Assembly: GCF_009733845.1 (NCBI RefSeq)
Contig: NZ_WNXZ01000004.1
Coordinates: 1 to 64,000, forward strand
Source of the DNA: Pseudactinotalea terrae
Lineage (GTDB): Bacteria > Actinomycetota > Actinomycetes > Actinomycetales > Beutenbergiaceae
Length of the DNA: 64,000 nucleotides
Direction of reading: 5' to 3'
Below the pieces are notes generated by a model. That model was not told where the DNA came from and searched no databases. It saw only the letters and a list, made by a program, of their open reading frames with translations. Positions 33,832 through 43,083 of this stretch are shown piece after piece. Positions within the stretch are counted from its first letter, which is position 1; each line of letters opens with the position of its first letter. Made by a program: the position numbers and the translations under genes.

Positions 33832-35631
33832 TCAGCCGGTGTCGATGAAGTTGTAGGTGACGTCGTACTCGTCGGGTGTCAGTGGGTGGTTGGTCGGGGT
33901 GCCGGCGTCTTTGGGTCCGCGGGTATTTCCGGCGCTGGGCGGGACTGAGGCTGCCGGGTTGGAGGCTCCCGGATCAACGGCCGCGGGATAGGTGTTGCTC
34001 GATCCGGTGCTCGGTTTGGTCTCGGAGGCGCGCGAGCCCTCTCGGCCTTCGGCCGCTGGGTCTGCGGTCGGTGCGTGTCCGTCGCCCGTGGGTGTGGCGC
34101 CGGCTTCGCGACCGCTTCCGAGTGCGAGCACCGTGGAACCGCTGTCCAGTGACGTGGAGAGAGTGCCGTCCGGAAAGGCGATGGAGCCGACGTCCGGGGG
34201 CATGGTGACGATGCGGTTCTGGGGCGCGGTGAAGATGCCGTTCAGTGGCGTGGTGGTGCCATTGGTGACGAGCCACAGGGCACCGGCTGGGGAGGTCCAG
34301 ATCCAGATCCCGGGGGCGGGACTGACGACCCGCCAGCCGCCCTTGTCCTTGACGCGGTGGTGCTTGCGACAGGGTCGATGGGTGTTGGCGGTGGCGGTCG
34401 GGCCGCCGGTGGCGTAGCTGCGTCGGTGGTCGACGTCGCTGACGCGTGCGCGTCTGGTGCAATAGGGGAAGGTGCAGTAGCCGGCGTTCAGGAGTGCGAG
34501 TTGTTCCTTCAGCTTCGGCGGTGCCACGTACCCGGTGTAGGTCAGCGGTTCGGCCAGGTCCAGCACCGGCCGGATGGCCACGTTGGAGTGCCCCACGATC
34601 TGACGTGCCTGCTCCTTGCTCAGCGCACCGGCCTTCTCCTCGCACCACGTCTCCGACGCCCGATCCAGGTGGACGTACAGCACCGTGGACCGCATCCGCC
34701 TCAGCTTCTCCAACACGCCTGCAGGTAGGCCCGCGATTCCCGCTGCGGCGGGCGTCTCGGCAGGGACAGGGGAGGGGACGGGAGCCGCGGGGACGTCCGA
34801 GTCGACCAGCTCGTCGGGTGCGGCACCGACGTCGTTGCCTGCGCTGGGCTGCTGAGTCTGCATCTCGGACAGGGCGCTCAACAGGTCGGGATCGGCCAGC
34901 AGGCCCAGAGCCACGGCACGCAGGATCTTCTTCGGGCGCTCGTCGCCGACCTGGGCCAACCAGCCCGCGATCTCATCCAGCAGGGCATCCAACCGGGCCG
35001 CATCGGCGGCCGCGAGATCCGTGGCTCCGCCGGCCTGGTGCACGACCTCCACGTACAACGACGCCGCCACCTTCGCCTCGGCCTGCGCCACCGTCTCGGG
35101 GCCACGCACGGTCAGCACCGCCTGGTCGACCATGTCCTTGAGCCTGCCCATCGGCACCAGCGCTGCCACCGGCATCGGACCCCGCCCGGAGTCACGCAGG
35201 CGCATCAACCGCGCCTGCACCAGCACGCACTCGGCCACCGACAGCTCCCGGGTGCGACGCGCGATCATCCGTGCACGCACGAACGGCAGCACCCCGGCGC
35301 GCACGCACTGCGCGACCTCCCGCAACCGGAACGTCAGATCCAGCACGTCAGCGCACAACCCCGTGGCGGCGGCCTGCGACAGCCCCAGCGCCCCGGCTAC
35401 CTCGCAGACCGTGAACTCGGCCACCTCCGGGGTCCCCACCCCACCCAGCCGCAGCAACAGCTCCTCACCGGGCAGCACCACCGGCGGCGCCACGTAGCCC
35501 TGCCGGGCCTCGGCCAGGTACTGCGCCAGATGATCGAGCCGAGCACCCTCCATGCGCGTCACCTCACGATCAGCGGCCACGGCAGCGCGCAGCGCCCCGT
35601 CACCGACCAGACCTAGAGGTAGAACATCCAT
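33832..35631 (-). CDS. DUF222 and HNH endonuclease domain protein
   Basis: A 599-aa protein with an N-terminal helical DUF222 domain (residues of about 20-290), a Pro/Ala-rich linker, and a C-terminal HNH nuclease motif: CTFPYCTRRA, DVDHRRSYATGG and HRPCRKHHRVKD give the Cys, the His-Asp-His and the last His residues. A low-complexity tail rich in Ser, Gly and Pro follows. Genomes of actinobacteria often hold many copies, linked to mobile elements or local DNA diversity; the function is not established. The ATG at 35631 is preferred over a TTG at 35643. The 117 bp before its end at 33832 are unusually AT-rich. Confidence 0.88.
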   Translation of the reverse strand: MDVLPLGLVGDGALRAAVAADREVTRMEGARLDHLAQYLAEARQGYVAPPVVLPGEELLLRLGGVGTPEVAEFTVCEVAGALGLSQAAATGLCADVLDLTFRLREVAQCVRAGVLPFVRARMIARRTRELSVAECVLVQARLMRLRDSGRGPMPVAALVPMGRLKDMVDQAVLTVRGPETVAQAEAKVAASLYVEVVHQAGGATDLAAADAARLDALLDEIAGWLAQVGDERPKKILRAVALGLLADPDLLSALSEMQTQQPSAGNDVGAAPDELVDSDVPAAPVPSPVPAETPAAAGIAGLPAGVLEKLRRMRSTVLYVHLDRASETWCEEKAGALSKEQARQIVGHSNVAIRPVLDLAEPLTYTGYVAPPKLKEQLALLNAGYCTFPYCTRRARVSDVDHRRSYATGGPTATANTHRPCRKHHRVKDKGGWRVVSPAPGIWIWTSPAGALWLVTNGTTTPLNGIFTAPQNRIVTMPPDVGSIAFPDGTLSTSLDSGSTVLALGSGREAGATPTGDGHAPTADPAAEGREGSRASETKPSTGSSNTYPAAVDPGASNPAASVPPSAGNTRGPKDAGTPTNHPLTPDEYDVTYNFIDTG

Positions 35632-35746
35632 ACGAGAACTCAACTACGCACCACCGACATCCGTCACTGCGGTGAGATCGTGCAGGACCGCGAGCGGCTC
35701 TCTGTCGATCCATTTGTCGAGTTCCGTCAGCCCAATCCGTCACCCT

Positions 35747-35772
35747 GGTGTCAGCGCACGCTGACAGACACC
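35747..35772. promoter_or_regulatory. Palindrome upstream of the YciI-like gene
   Basis: TGTCAGCG-CA-CGCTGACA (35749-35766) has perfect 8-bp arms, and the outer GGTGTC/GACACC adds a second, offset symmetry. It ends 22 bp before the ATG at 35795. It is a candidate repressor site; no regulator gene is adjacent. Confidence 0.5.
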
Positions 35773-35794
35773 ACGAACCGGATGGAGAACTCTG

Positions 35795-36142
35795 ATGGCC
35801 AACTACCTGCTCCTCATCACGACCGACACGACCGTCCCCGCGAGCGAGGCGGACCGCGAGCAGGCACCCGACGTCGAGAAGTGGTGGCAGGGCGTCGTCG
35901 ACGCCGGCAAGTACGTCACCGGCGACCCCTTGCAGCCGGCCTCGCAGGCAGCCACCGTCCGCGTGCGTGCAGGCAAGGTCGAGCGCACGGAGGGCCCGTT
36001 CTCCGAGGTGAGCGAGGTCATCGTCGGCCTGGACATCATCGAGGCGGACTCGATGGACGACGCCGTCGCGATCGCAGCCGGACACCCGATGGCCTGGGCG
36101 AACGCCGTCGAGGTCCGCGAGTTCGTGCAGATGCCCGGCTGA
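35795..36142 (+). CDS. YciI-like (DGPF/YCII-related) protein
   Basis: A 115-aa dimeric alpha/beta protein of the YCII-related superfamily. Motifs are MANYLLLITTD at the start, the TEGPFSEVSEVIVG block (the DGPF-like motif) and AAGHPMAWANAVEVR. In many actinobacteria such proteins are coded beside an ECF sigma factor, but none is present here. Catalytic activity, if any, is unknown. It faces the MFS gene with only 3 bp between the two stop codons. Confidence 0.85.
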   Translation: MANYLLLITTDTTVPASEADREQAPDVEKWWQGVVDAGKYVTGDPLQPASQAATVRVRAGKVERTEGPFSEVSEVIVGLDIIEADSMDDAVAIAAGHPMAWANAVEVREFVQMPG

Positions 36143-36145
36143 ACC

Positions 36146-37375
36146 TCAGGCGGCCGCTGCGGCGGCCGCCTTCTCAGCTGGCGCGGGAGCCTCGACCGGG
36201 CGGGTCCGGCGCGCGCGGGCCCAGAAGAAGAGGGTCGCGGCCGTGCCGCACGCGCTCACGGTCACCACGCCGGTCCACCCACCCTGCTGCTCGACCAGCA
36301 CCCCGAGCACCACGGGCCCGACGAGCGCCGCGAGATCCCCGAAGGTCCGATACATCCCGACGGCGCTGCCCTGCCGACCGACGGGCGCGATGTCGGCGAG
36401 GTAGGCGACCTGCGCGGGTGCAGCCACGCTGGTGAACAGCCCGACGACCAGGGACACGATGATGAACGTGCTGAGCGTCGTCGCGAACGAGTAGCCCAGG
36501 AACGCCAACGAGCTGATCAGCATCGCGGGCACGATCACGGCCTTGCGCCCATACCGGTCGGTGAACCACCCGGCGAGCCCGATCAGCGCGATGTTGAGGC
36601 CGGCGATGACGCCCAGCACGAGGCCGAGCTGTGCCTCGGTCATCTCGGCCTGCTCGTAGGCGAGAACCGGTACCAGGAACTGCTGGCCACCGAAACGAGC
36701 GAAGAACACCGCGAAGCCGACCACGCAGATCGCCACCATGCTGCGGTCGCGCAGCAGCCACTGCCGCGCGACGACGGCGGGTGCGTCGGCGGTGATCATC
36801 GGGGTGTGCCGCGCTGGGCTTCTCAGCCAGCCCACCCCTGCGACGGCGAACACCGCAGCCGCGGCCCCCGAGACCAGGAAGGCGGCGGCGGGTCCGCTCC
36901 AGGCGGACACGAAGCCGCCCACGGCCGGTCCGAGGGCACCACCGGCCAGCTGGAAAGCGTGCAGCGTCCCGAGCGCCCGACCACGACTGGAGGGTGCGGT
37001 GGTCGAGGTGATGAAGGTGTTGCCGACCGTCACGGCGAAGCCGCCACCGATCCCTGTCAGCACCCGCAGCACGAACAGCTGCTGCAGGTCGTTCACGAAA
37101 CCGCTGAGCGCCATGCACACCACGACGGCGACCACCGAGGCGAGCAGCAGCCACTTCTGGTTCACCCGCTCGGCCAACCGCCCCGCAGGAATGTTGGCGA
37201 ACAACCGACCCAGCCCGAACAGCGCGATCAGCAGCCCCAGGTCGGTGACGCTGGCGTCGAGGTTCTCCGCCAGCACGGGCATCACCGGGATCACCACGCC
37301 CCACGACATCTGGGTGGCAGCCACCAGCCCGGCGACGATCACCAGGTTCGCGCTGATCACGCGTGTTCTGGGCAT
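36146..37375 (-). CDS. MFS transporter, multidrug-resistance type
   Basis: A 409-aa protein with 12 predicted helices. Motif A is ANIPAGRLAERVNQKW after helix 2, and WFTDRYGRKAV is its repeat in the second half. The C-terminal tail ends in a run of alanines coded by a GC-rich palindrome. GAGGAG lies 4 nt before the ATG at 37375. It may be co-transcribed with the Opp-type importer upstream, whose last gene ends 43 bp away, but its job is probably efflux. The substrate is unknown. Confidence 0.88.
   Translation of the reverse strand: MPRTRVISANLVIVAGLVAATQMSWGVVIPVMPVLAENLDASVTDLGLLIALFGLGRLFANIPAGRLAERVNQKWLLLASVVAVVVCMALSGFVNDLQQLFVLRVLTGIGGGFAVTVGNTFITSTTAPSSRGRALGTLHAFQLAGGALGPAVGGFVSAWSGPAAAFLVSGAAAAVFAVAGVGWLRSPARHTPMITADAPAVVARQWLLRDRSMVAICVVGFAVFFARFGGQQFLVPVLAYEQAEMTEAQLGLVLGVIAGLNIALIGLAGWFTDRYGRKAVIVPAMLISSLAFLGYSFATTLSTFIIVSLVVGLFTSVAAPAQVAYLADIAPVGRQGSAVGMYRTFGDLAALVGPVVLGVLVEQQGGWTGVVTVSACGTAATLFFWARARRTRPVEAPAPAEKAAAAAAA
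36148..36171. terminator. Hairpin formed by the polyalanine codons
   Basis: AGGCGGCCGC and GCGGCCGCCT form a 10-bp perfect stem with a TGCG loop. It lies in the last codons of the MFS gene, right at the junction of two convergent genes, and can act for both. The alanine tail may exist only because the hairpin is encoded there. Confidence 0.55.
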
Positions 37376-37417
37376 GGTTCTCCTCACGGTGCCGGGCCTT
37401 CTCGTCAACGGGTCGGG

Positions 37418-38443
37418 TCAGACGTAGTGGCAGGCGGCTGCCCGCCCGCCGGGCAGCGGTGTGAGCTCGGGCTCGGTGGTGCGGCACAGGTCGGTGGCCA
37501 GCGGGCACCGCGTGCTGAACCGGCAGCCCGGCGGCGGTGCCACCGGGCTCGGCAGGTCGCCGCTGAGCACCACCCGTTCGCGCTGGGCCTCGCGCACCGG
37601 GTCCGGAACCGGCACCGCAGCCAGCAGCGCCTGCGTGTACGGGTGCTTCGGCTCCGCGAACAGGGCCTCCCGAGGTGCCCGTTCCATCACCCGCCCCAGA
37701 TACATCACGACGACCTCGTCGCACAGGTACCGGACGGTGGCCATGTCGTGCGAGATGAATAGGAACGCGACGCCGAGATCGTCGCGCAGGTCGCGCATGA
37801 GGTTGACCACCTGCGCACGCACCGACACGTCGAGGGCGCTCGTCGGTTCGTCGGCGATGACGAGGTCGGGCCCGACGGCGAGTGCTCGCGCGATCCCGAT
37901 GCGCTGGCGCTGACCGCCCGAGAACTCGGCCGGATACCGATCGGCCATCGCGGCGCTCAGGCCGACGCGCTGCAGCAGCGCGACCGCGCGGGCGCGCCGC
38001 TCCTGCGGTGTCCCGATCCTCTGCGTGGCCAGCGCCTCCACGATCGACTCGCCGACCGGGATCCGGGGGTCGAGCGAGGCGAGCGGGTCCTGGAAGATCA
38101 TCTGGATCCGACGGCGGAGCGAGCGCAGGTCCCGACGGCTGGCTCTCGTGGACTCGTCCACGCGCTGGCGCCCGTCGACGACGATCTCGCCGCCGGTAGG
38201 CGACTCCAGACCGGCGAGCACCCGACCTGTGGTGGTCTTGCCGCACCCCGACTCACCGACGATGCCCACCGTGTCGCCACGGCGGATCGTCAGGTCGAGG
38301 CCGTCGACCGCGCGGACGACCGCTCGTGTGCGACCCCGGCCGACCGTGAAGTGCTTGGTCAGCCCCATCACCTCGAGCAGGGGTCGGTCGTGCACCGGCT
38401 TGGGGTCGAGCTCGATCTCGAGGTCGTGCTCCGTGGTCGTCAT
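37418..38443 (-). CDS. Oligopeptide-type ABC importer ATPase (OppF/DppF)
   Basis: A 341-aa ATPase of an Opp/Dpp system. Walker A is GESGCGKTT, the signature is FSGGQRQR and Walker B is LVIADEPTSALD. The C-terminal Opp-specific segment has a CxxC-like cysteine cluster (GCRFSTRCPLATDLC), which in related ATPases binds an iron-sulfur cluster. It overlaps the OppD gene by 4 bp. It is the final importer gene of the five. Confidence 0.92.
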   Translation of the reverse strand: MTTTEHDLEIELDPKPVHDRPLLEVMGLTKHFTVGRGRTRAVVRAVDGLDLTIRRGDTVGIVGESGCGKTTTGRVLAGLESPTGGEIVVDGRQRVDESTRASRRDLRSLRRRIQMIFQDPLASLDPRIPVGESIVEALATQRIGTPQERRARAVALLQRVGLSAAMADRYPAEFSGGQRQRIGIARALAVGPDLVIADEPTSALDVSVRAQVVNLMRDLRDDLGVAFLFISHDMATVRYLCDEVVVMYLGRVMERAPREALFAEPKHPYTQALLAAVPVPDPVREAQRERVVLSGDLPSPVAPPPGCRFSTRCPLATDLCRTTEPELTPLPGGRAAACHYV

Positions 38444-39465
38444 GCCGATACCGCCTCTCGGTGGGAAACGTCGATGGTCGCGGTCGCCCAGCAGGCCGCC
38501 ACCTGCCCGGGCCTGCGCTCGGTCAACGCCGGCTGGGACGAGCTGCACTGCGGCAGCGCCGAGGGGCACCGGTCGACAAAGGCGCACCCTGCAGGCAGCT
38601 CGGTCAGCGGGGGAGGAGAGCCGTCGATCTGGGTGAGCCTGTCGGGCAGCGGCCCGTCGACCGCCGGGATCGATGCGAGCAGCCCACGCGTGTAGGGGTG
38701 CTGCGGAGCGGCGAAGACGTCGAGCACCGGACCCGACTCCACGATGCGCCCGGCGTACATGACGGCGATACGGTCGGCGAACCGCGCCACCAGCCCCATG
38801 TCGTGCGTGACGAACACGACCGCGGAGCCGCGCTCGGAGCTCAGCCGGGAGAGCAGGTCCACGATCTGGGCCTGGATGGTGACGTCGAGCGCCGTCGTCG
38901 GCTCGTCGGCCAGCAGCACGGTGGGCTCGCACGCGACCGCCATCGCGATCATCACGCGCTGCCGCATGCCGCCGGAGAGCTGGTGCGGGAACGCGGCCAG
39001 GGTCCGCGCCGGGTCGGGCAGGCCGGTCTCGGCGAGCAGCTGCAGCGCGCGCTCGCGCGCCGCTGCCCGTGACAGGCCCAGATGACGGCGGAGCGGTGCC
39101 ACGATCTGCGCCTCGATCGAGATCACGGGGTTGAGCGAGGTGCCCGGGTCCTGGAACACCATCGCGATGTCCCGTCCCCTGGCGCGGCGCAGCTGCTCAG
39201 GTCTCAGGGCCAGCAGGTCCTGACCCTGCAGCCACACCTCGCCTCCGGTGATCGTGCCCGAGCCACCGACGATGCCCATGAGCGCCAGCGACAGCACGCT
39301 CTTGCCCGAGCCGCTCTCTCCGACGATCGCGAGGCGCTCGCCGCGTGCCACGGACAGGCTGACGTCGGTCACCGCCCGGGCCGGTCCGTTCGCCGTCGGG
39401 AACTCGACGCTCAGCCCGCGCACCTCCACGGCGATCTCCGGGCTCATCTGCTGCGACGCATCCAT
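38440..39465 (-). CDS. Oligopeptide-type ABC importer ATPase (OppD/DppD)
   Basis: A 341-aa partner ATPase. Walker A is GESGSGKSV, the signature is LSGGMRQR and Walker B is VLLADEPTTALD. The C-terminus again carries cysteines (GCAFVDRCPSALPQC). The start lies inside the end of the OppC gene (22-bp overlap), with AAAGGA as ribosome-binding site. Energises uptake with the adjacent ATPase. Confidence 0.92.
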   Translation of the reverse strand: MDASQQMSPEIAVEVRGLSVEFPTANGPARAVTDVSLSVARGERLAIVGESGSGKSVLSLALMGIVGGSGTITGGEVWLQGQDLLALRPEQLRRARGRDIAMVFQDPGTSLNPVISIEAQIVAPLRRHLGLSRAAARERALQLLAETGLPDPARTLAAFPHQLSGGMRQRVMIAMAVACEPTVLLADEPTTALDVTIQAQIVDLLSRLSSERGSAVVFVTHDMGLVARFADRIAVMYAGRIVESGPVLDVFAAPQHPYTRGLLASIPAVDGPLPDRLTQIDGSPPPLTELPAGCAFVDRCPSALPQCSSSQPALTERRPGQVAACWATATIDVSHREAVSA

Positions 39466-40436
39466 CGGCGTTCCTTTCGTGCGCGCATGACGGTGGCGCG
39501 GAGGGCGGGATCGAGCTGCTCCCGGACGCCGTCGGAGAAGAAGTGCAGGCTCAGCGACAGCAGCACGATGGTCAGACCGGGGATGGTCGAGATCCACCAG
39601 GCCTCGCGCAGGTAGTTCTGGCCGTCGGCGATGATGTTGCCCAGCGAGGGTGTCGGCGGCACCACGCCCAGCCCGAGGAAGGACAGCGCGGCCTCGGCCA
39701 GGATCGCCTCGGCGGCGTAGATGGAGGCCACCACCATCATCGGAGCGACGCTGTTCGGCAGCATGTGCCGCCGCACGTTCCACCACGCGGAGGCGTTCGC
39801 CATCCGGGCGGCGTCCATGTAGGTGCTGGAGACGATGCTCAGGGCGAGCGAGCGCTGCAGCCGGATCGCCGCCGGCATCGATGCGATCCCCAGCGCGATG
39901 ATCAGCTGGACGGGACCGGGGCCGAAGACCGCGACGATCACGATCGCCATCAGCACGGCGGGGAAGGCCATGAGGACGTCGACCAGGCTGGAGACCGCCG
40001 CATCGACCCGCTTCCCGAGCGTCGCGGCCAGCGTGCCGATGATCATGCCGCCCAGCAGCGAGATCGTCGCCGCGGCGAGCCCGACCAGGATCGAGATCCG
40101 CAGCCCGGCGAACGTGCGCGCCAGGATGTCTCGGCCGAGCTTGTCGGTGCCGAACGGGTGCTCGAGGCTGGGTGGCGCCAACGACGCCAGCAGGTTCGAC
40201 TGCGTGAGGTTGCCCAGCGGGAGCCAGGGTGAGAGCAGGGCGATCGAGACCAGCGGCACCATGATCGCGCAGGCGATCACGTTGTTCCGGTTCCGGAAGA
40301 AGCTGCGGACGCCGGCCCGGACCATGCTCGGCTCGGTTGGGGCTGCAGCGGCGGCAGGTGCGACCTCGGCGGTGGCGTCGGGCGCTGGCGGGGCGGTGGC
40401 CTCGGGCGGCCGTGTCTCGGTGCTGTGGAGCGTCAT
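39444..40436 (-). CDS. Oligopeptide-type ABC importer permease (OppC/DppC)
   Basis: A 330-aa permease. A Pro/Ala-rich cytoplasmic N-terminus of about 40 residues precedes the first helix. The OppC-type N-terminal domain (FGTDKLGRDILARTFAG) and the EAA loop DAARMANASAWWNVRRHMLP are evident, followed by the typical FLGLGVVPPTPSLGNII. It forms the channel with the OppB protein. Confidence 0.92.
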   Translation of the reverse strand: MTLHSTETRPPEATAPPAPDATAEVAPAAAAAPTEPSMVRAGVRSFFRNRNNVIACAIMVPLVSIALLSPWLPLGNLTQSNLLASLAPPSLEHPFGTDKLGRDILARTFAGLRISILVGLAAATISLLGGMIIGTLAATLGKRVDAAVSSLVDVLMAFPAVLMAIVIVAVFGPGPVQLIIALGIASMPAAIRLQRSLALSIVSSTYMDAARMANASAWWNVRRHMLPNSVAPMMVVASIYAAEAILAEAALSFLGLGVVPPTPSLGNIIADGQNYLREAWWISTIPGLTIVLLSLSLHFFSDGVREQLDPALRATVMRARKERRWMRRSR

Positions 40437-40476
40437 CGGGACCTCCGTGGGTGGGCTGCGGGGGTGGGCGCGGCGC

Positions 40477-41427
40477 TCATGCGAGCCGCACGCGGGGATC
40501 GACGCGGGTGTAGACGACGTCGGTGACGACGTTGATCGTCAGGAAGATCAGGGCGTAGACGAGGATCAGGCCCTGCACCACCGGGTAGTCGCGACCGGTG
40601 ATCGCCTGGATCAGCTGGGTGCCGATGCCCGGGATCGAGAAGATCGCCTCCACGATCACCGTGCCGGCGAGCAGCCGGCCGAAGCTGAGACCCGTCATCG
40701 TGATGATCGGCAGCGCCGCGTTGGGCAGTGCGTGCCGGAACAGGATCGTGGGTTCCGGCGTGCCCATGGCGCGGGCGGTGCGCACGTAGTCCCTGCCGAG
40801 CGTCTCGACGACGGCGGACCGGGTGACCCTGGTCAGGGCCGCGACCTGCCCGATCGCGAGCACGATGACCGGCAGCGCCAGCCGCGCCGCCATCGCGCCG
40901 GGGTCGGACCAGGAGACCGCTCCCGAGATCGGGAACAGACCCAGCCCGTAGGAGAGCCCGAGCATCAGCAGCAGCGAGAGCCAGAAGCTGGGCACGTTGT
41001 CCAGGACCATCACGACAGCCATCAGAGCGCCGTCGCCGCGGTTGCGACCCTTGCTCTTGGAGTACGCCGCCACCACGCCCAGCGGTACCGAGATCAGCAG
41101 CCCGAGCACCGTGGAGGTGATCGCGATCGTCGCCGTCAAGGTGATGGCGTTGCCGATGATCGAGGTGACCGGCAGCTGGGTGTGCAGCGACCGGCCGAGG
41201 TCGAACCGCGCGAGCGAGGCGAGGTAGTCGAGGAACTGCTGCGGGAGCGGAGCGGCCAGGCCGAGCCGCTCCCGCAGCGCCTGCAGCGCCTCGGGGCCGA
41301 TGTTCTCGCCACCGATGAAGACCGCCGGATCACCCGGGATCATCCGCAGCAGCGCGAACACCAGCACGATGATCACCAGGAGCGCGGGGATCATCGCGGT
41401 GATCCGGCGCCCTGCGTAGCGCAGCAT
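40477..41427 (-). CDS. Oligopeptide-type ABC importer permease (OppB/DppB)
   Basis: A 316-aa permease with six helices. The N-terminus has the family motif MIPGDPA, and the EAA loop reads DYVRTARAMGTPEPTILFRH. The last helices include IFSIPGIGTQLIQAI. The ATG at 41427 begins 4 bp after the stop of the binding-protein gene. Together with the OppC protein it forms the pore. Confidence 0.92.
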   Translation of the reverse strand: MLRYAGRRITAMIPALLVIIVLVFALLRMIPGDPAVFIGGENIGPEALQALRERLGLAAPLPQQFLDYLASLARFDLGRSLHTQLPVTSIIGNAITLTATIAITSTVLGLLISVPLGVVAAYSKSKGRNRGDGALMAVVMVLDNVPSFWLSLLLMLGLSYGLGLFPISGAVSWSDPGAMAARLALPVIVLAIGQVAALTRVTRSAVVETLGRDYVRTARAMGTPEPTILFRHALPNAALPIITMTGLSFGRLLAGTVIVEAIFSIPGIGTQLIQAITGRDYPVVQGLILVYALIFLTINVVTDVVYTRVDPRVRLA

Positions 41428-41431
41428 CCGC

Positions 41432-43057
41432 CTACTCCGCCGAGATGTAGACGGGGTAGAGGTCCACGCCGGCCAGCCGGTTGACCTGGACGTTGCGCAC
41501 GGTCTCCGACATCGCCCAGCTCTGGTTCGTGGCCGCGGAGGCGGGGTACATGACCTCGTCGGCGACGATCTGCTGGATCTGTGCGTAGAGCGCGTAGCGC
41601 GCATCCTGGTCGAGCTCGGAACGAGCCTGGTCGAGCAGCGCCGTGATCTCGGCGTTGTCGTACTTCGACCCGTTCATCCCGATCGGTGCCGCGTTCTCGG
41701 GGTGCAGGTAGCCCCGCAGCAGCGTGTCGGGGTTGATCGCCGGGTACACCCGGAACGAGAGGTCGAAGTCACCCGACTGGCGCCGTTCGTTGAACACCGG
41801 GACCTCGACGATGTCGAACTCGAGCGTGATGCCCACCTGTGCCAGGAAGTCCTGCTGCAGGATCGCGGTCTCGGTCGGTGCCGTGGTGATCAGCCGCACG
41901 GTGAAGCCGTCCGGATACCCGGCCTCGGCCAGCAGCTGCTTGGCTCCGTCGGGGTCGTAGGGGATGGGTTCGATCGAGGTGTCGGTCTCCGCCATCCACG
42001 GCGGCAGGATTCCCTGCCAGGACTGCGCGCTGTGAGGCGCGATGGCCTCGAGGATCGCGGTGTTGTCGAGCGCCATCACGAACGCCTGACGCACCCGCTG
42101 GTCGCTGAACGGCTCGAACTCCGAGCCGAACAACCAGGCGTTGGTGGTGTACCCCTCGGCCGTGCTGACCCAGATCCCCTCGGTCGAGGAGACGCGGTCG
42201 AACTGCTCGGCGCTCAGGCTGTTCATGCCGGCCGCGGCGTCGACCTCACCGTTGAGCAAGGCGGTCTCGGCCGCTGCGGCGTCGGTGATCAGCTCGAACG
42301 TCACGCTCTCGAGATCCGCGGCGCCGAGGAAGTAGTCCTCGTGACGCTGCAGCACCAGGGTCGCGTTCGGCGTCCAGGACTCCAGGTAGAACGGGCCTGT
42401 GCCGACCGGGTTTCGGGGGTAGTCGGCCCCGAAGTCCTCGATCGCCTGCTGGTTGACGATCTGCCCCTGGTGGTTGTTGGTCACCTGCAGCAGGAAGTTC
42501 GCGTCGGGTGCGTTCAGAGTGATCTGCACCGTGTAGTCGTCGAGCGCGACGATCTCCTGGATGCTGCCCAGCTCTGCGCGGTACTGCGAACCGGTGGCCG
42601 GGTCGAGGATCCGCTCGTAGCTGTAGACGACGTCGGCAGCAGTGAACGGTCCGTAGTCGAAGTGCCAGGTCGCGTTCTCGACGAGGTTGAACGTGTAGAC
42701 CAGGCCGTCCTCGGAGATGTCCCAGCTCTCGGCGAGACCCGGCAACGGCTGACCCGTGACCGGGTCGAACGACGTCAACCCGTTGTAGATGTTGAGCGCG
42801 ATCATCTCGGTGTCGATGCGGAACAGCGTGGCCGGGTCGAAGCCGACCGGTTCGGAGTACTGCCGGACCACCAGGTTCTGGTCATCGGCCAGCACCCGGT
42901 CCTCTGGCGCCACCATCTCGGTGAGGGCGGGCGGCTCGTCGGAGGCGGAGCCGGACTCGTCCGAGGTCGGCGCCTGCTGACCGGCGGCACCACAGGCGGA
43001 CAGCAGCAACGCGCTGCCGAGAACGACGACGAGGCGGCGTGAAGGGAGACGTCTCAC
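41432..43057 (-). CDS. Extracellular solute-binding lipoprotein of the Opp-type importer (family 5)
   Basis: A 541-aa receptor. The signal peptide ends in lipobox LLSAC (Cys near residue 22). The family-5 start block is FDPATLFRIDTEMIALNIYN, and the protein has the usual three-domain length. The GTG start has AGGAG 6 nt upstream. It probably feeds a small amide, peptide or ureide to the two isochorismatase-fold hydrolases encoded just upstream, which is inferred from gene order. Confidence 0.9.
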   Translation of the reverse strand: MRRLPSRRLVVVLGSALLLSACGAAGQQAPTSDESGSASDEPPALTEMVAPEDRVLADDQNLVVRQYSEPVGFDPATLFRIDTEMIALNIYNGLTSFDPVTGQPLPGLAESWDISEDGLVYTFNLVENATWHFDYGPFTAADVVYSYERILDPATGSQYRAELGSIQEIVALDDYTVQITLNAPDANFLLQVTNNHQGQIVNQQAIEDFGADYPRNPVGTGPFYLESWTPNATLVLQRHEDYFLGAADLESVTFELITDAAAAETALLNGEVDAAAGMNSLSAEQFDRVSSTEGIWVSTAEGYTTNAWLFGSEFEPFSDQRVRQAFVMALDNTAILEAIAPHSAQSWQGILPPWMAETDTSIEPIPYDPDGAKQLLAEAGYPDGFTVRLITTAPTETAILQQDFLAQVGITLEFDIVEVPVFNERRQSGDFDLSFRVYPAINPDTLLRGYLHPENAAPIGMNGSKYDNAEITALLDQARSELDQDARYALYAQIQQIVADEVMYPASAATNQSWAMSETVRNVQVNRLAGVDLYPVYISAE

Positions 43058-43083
43058 GTGGGGCTCCTAGGAGGAGGGGGGGA

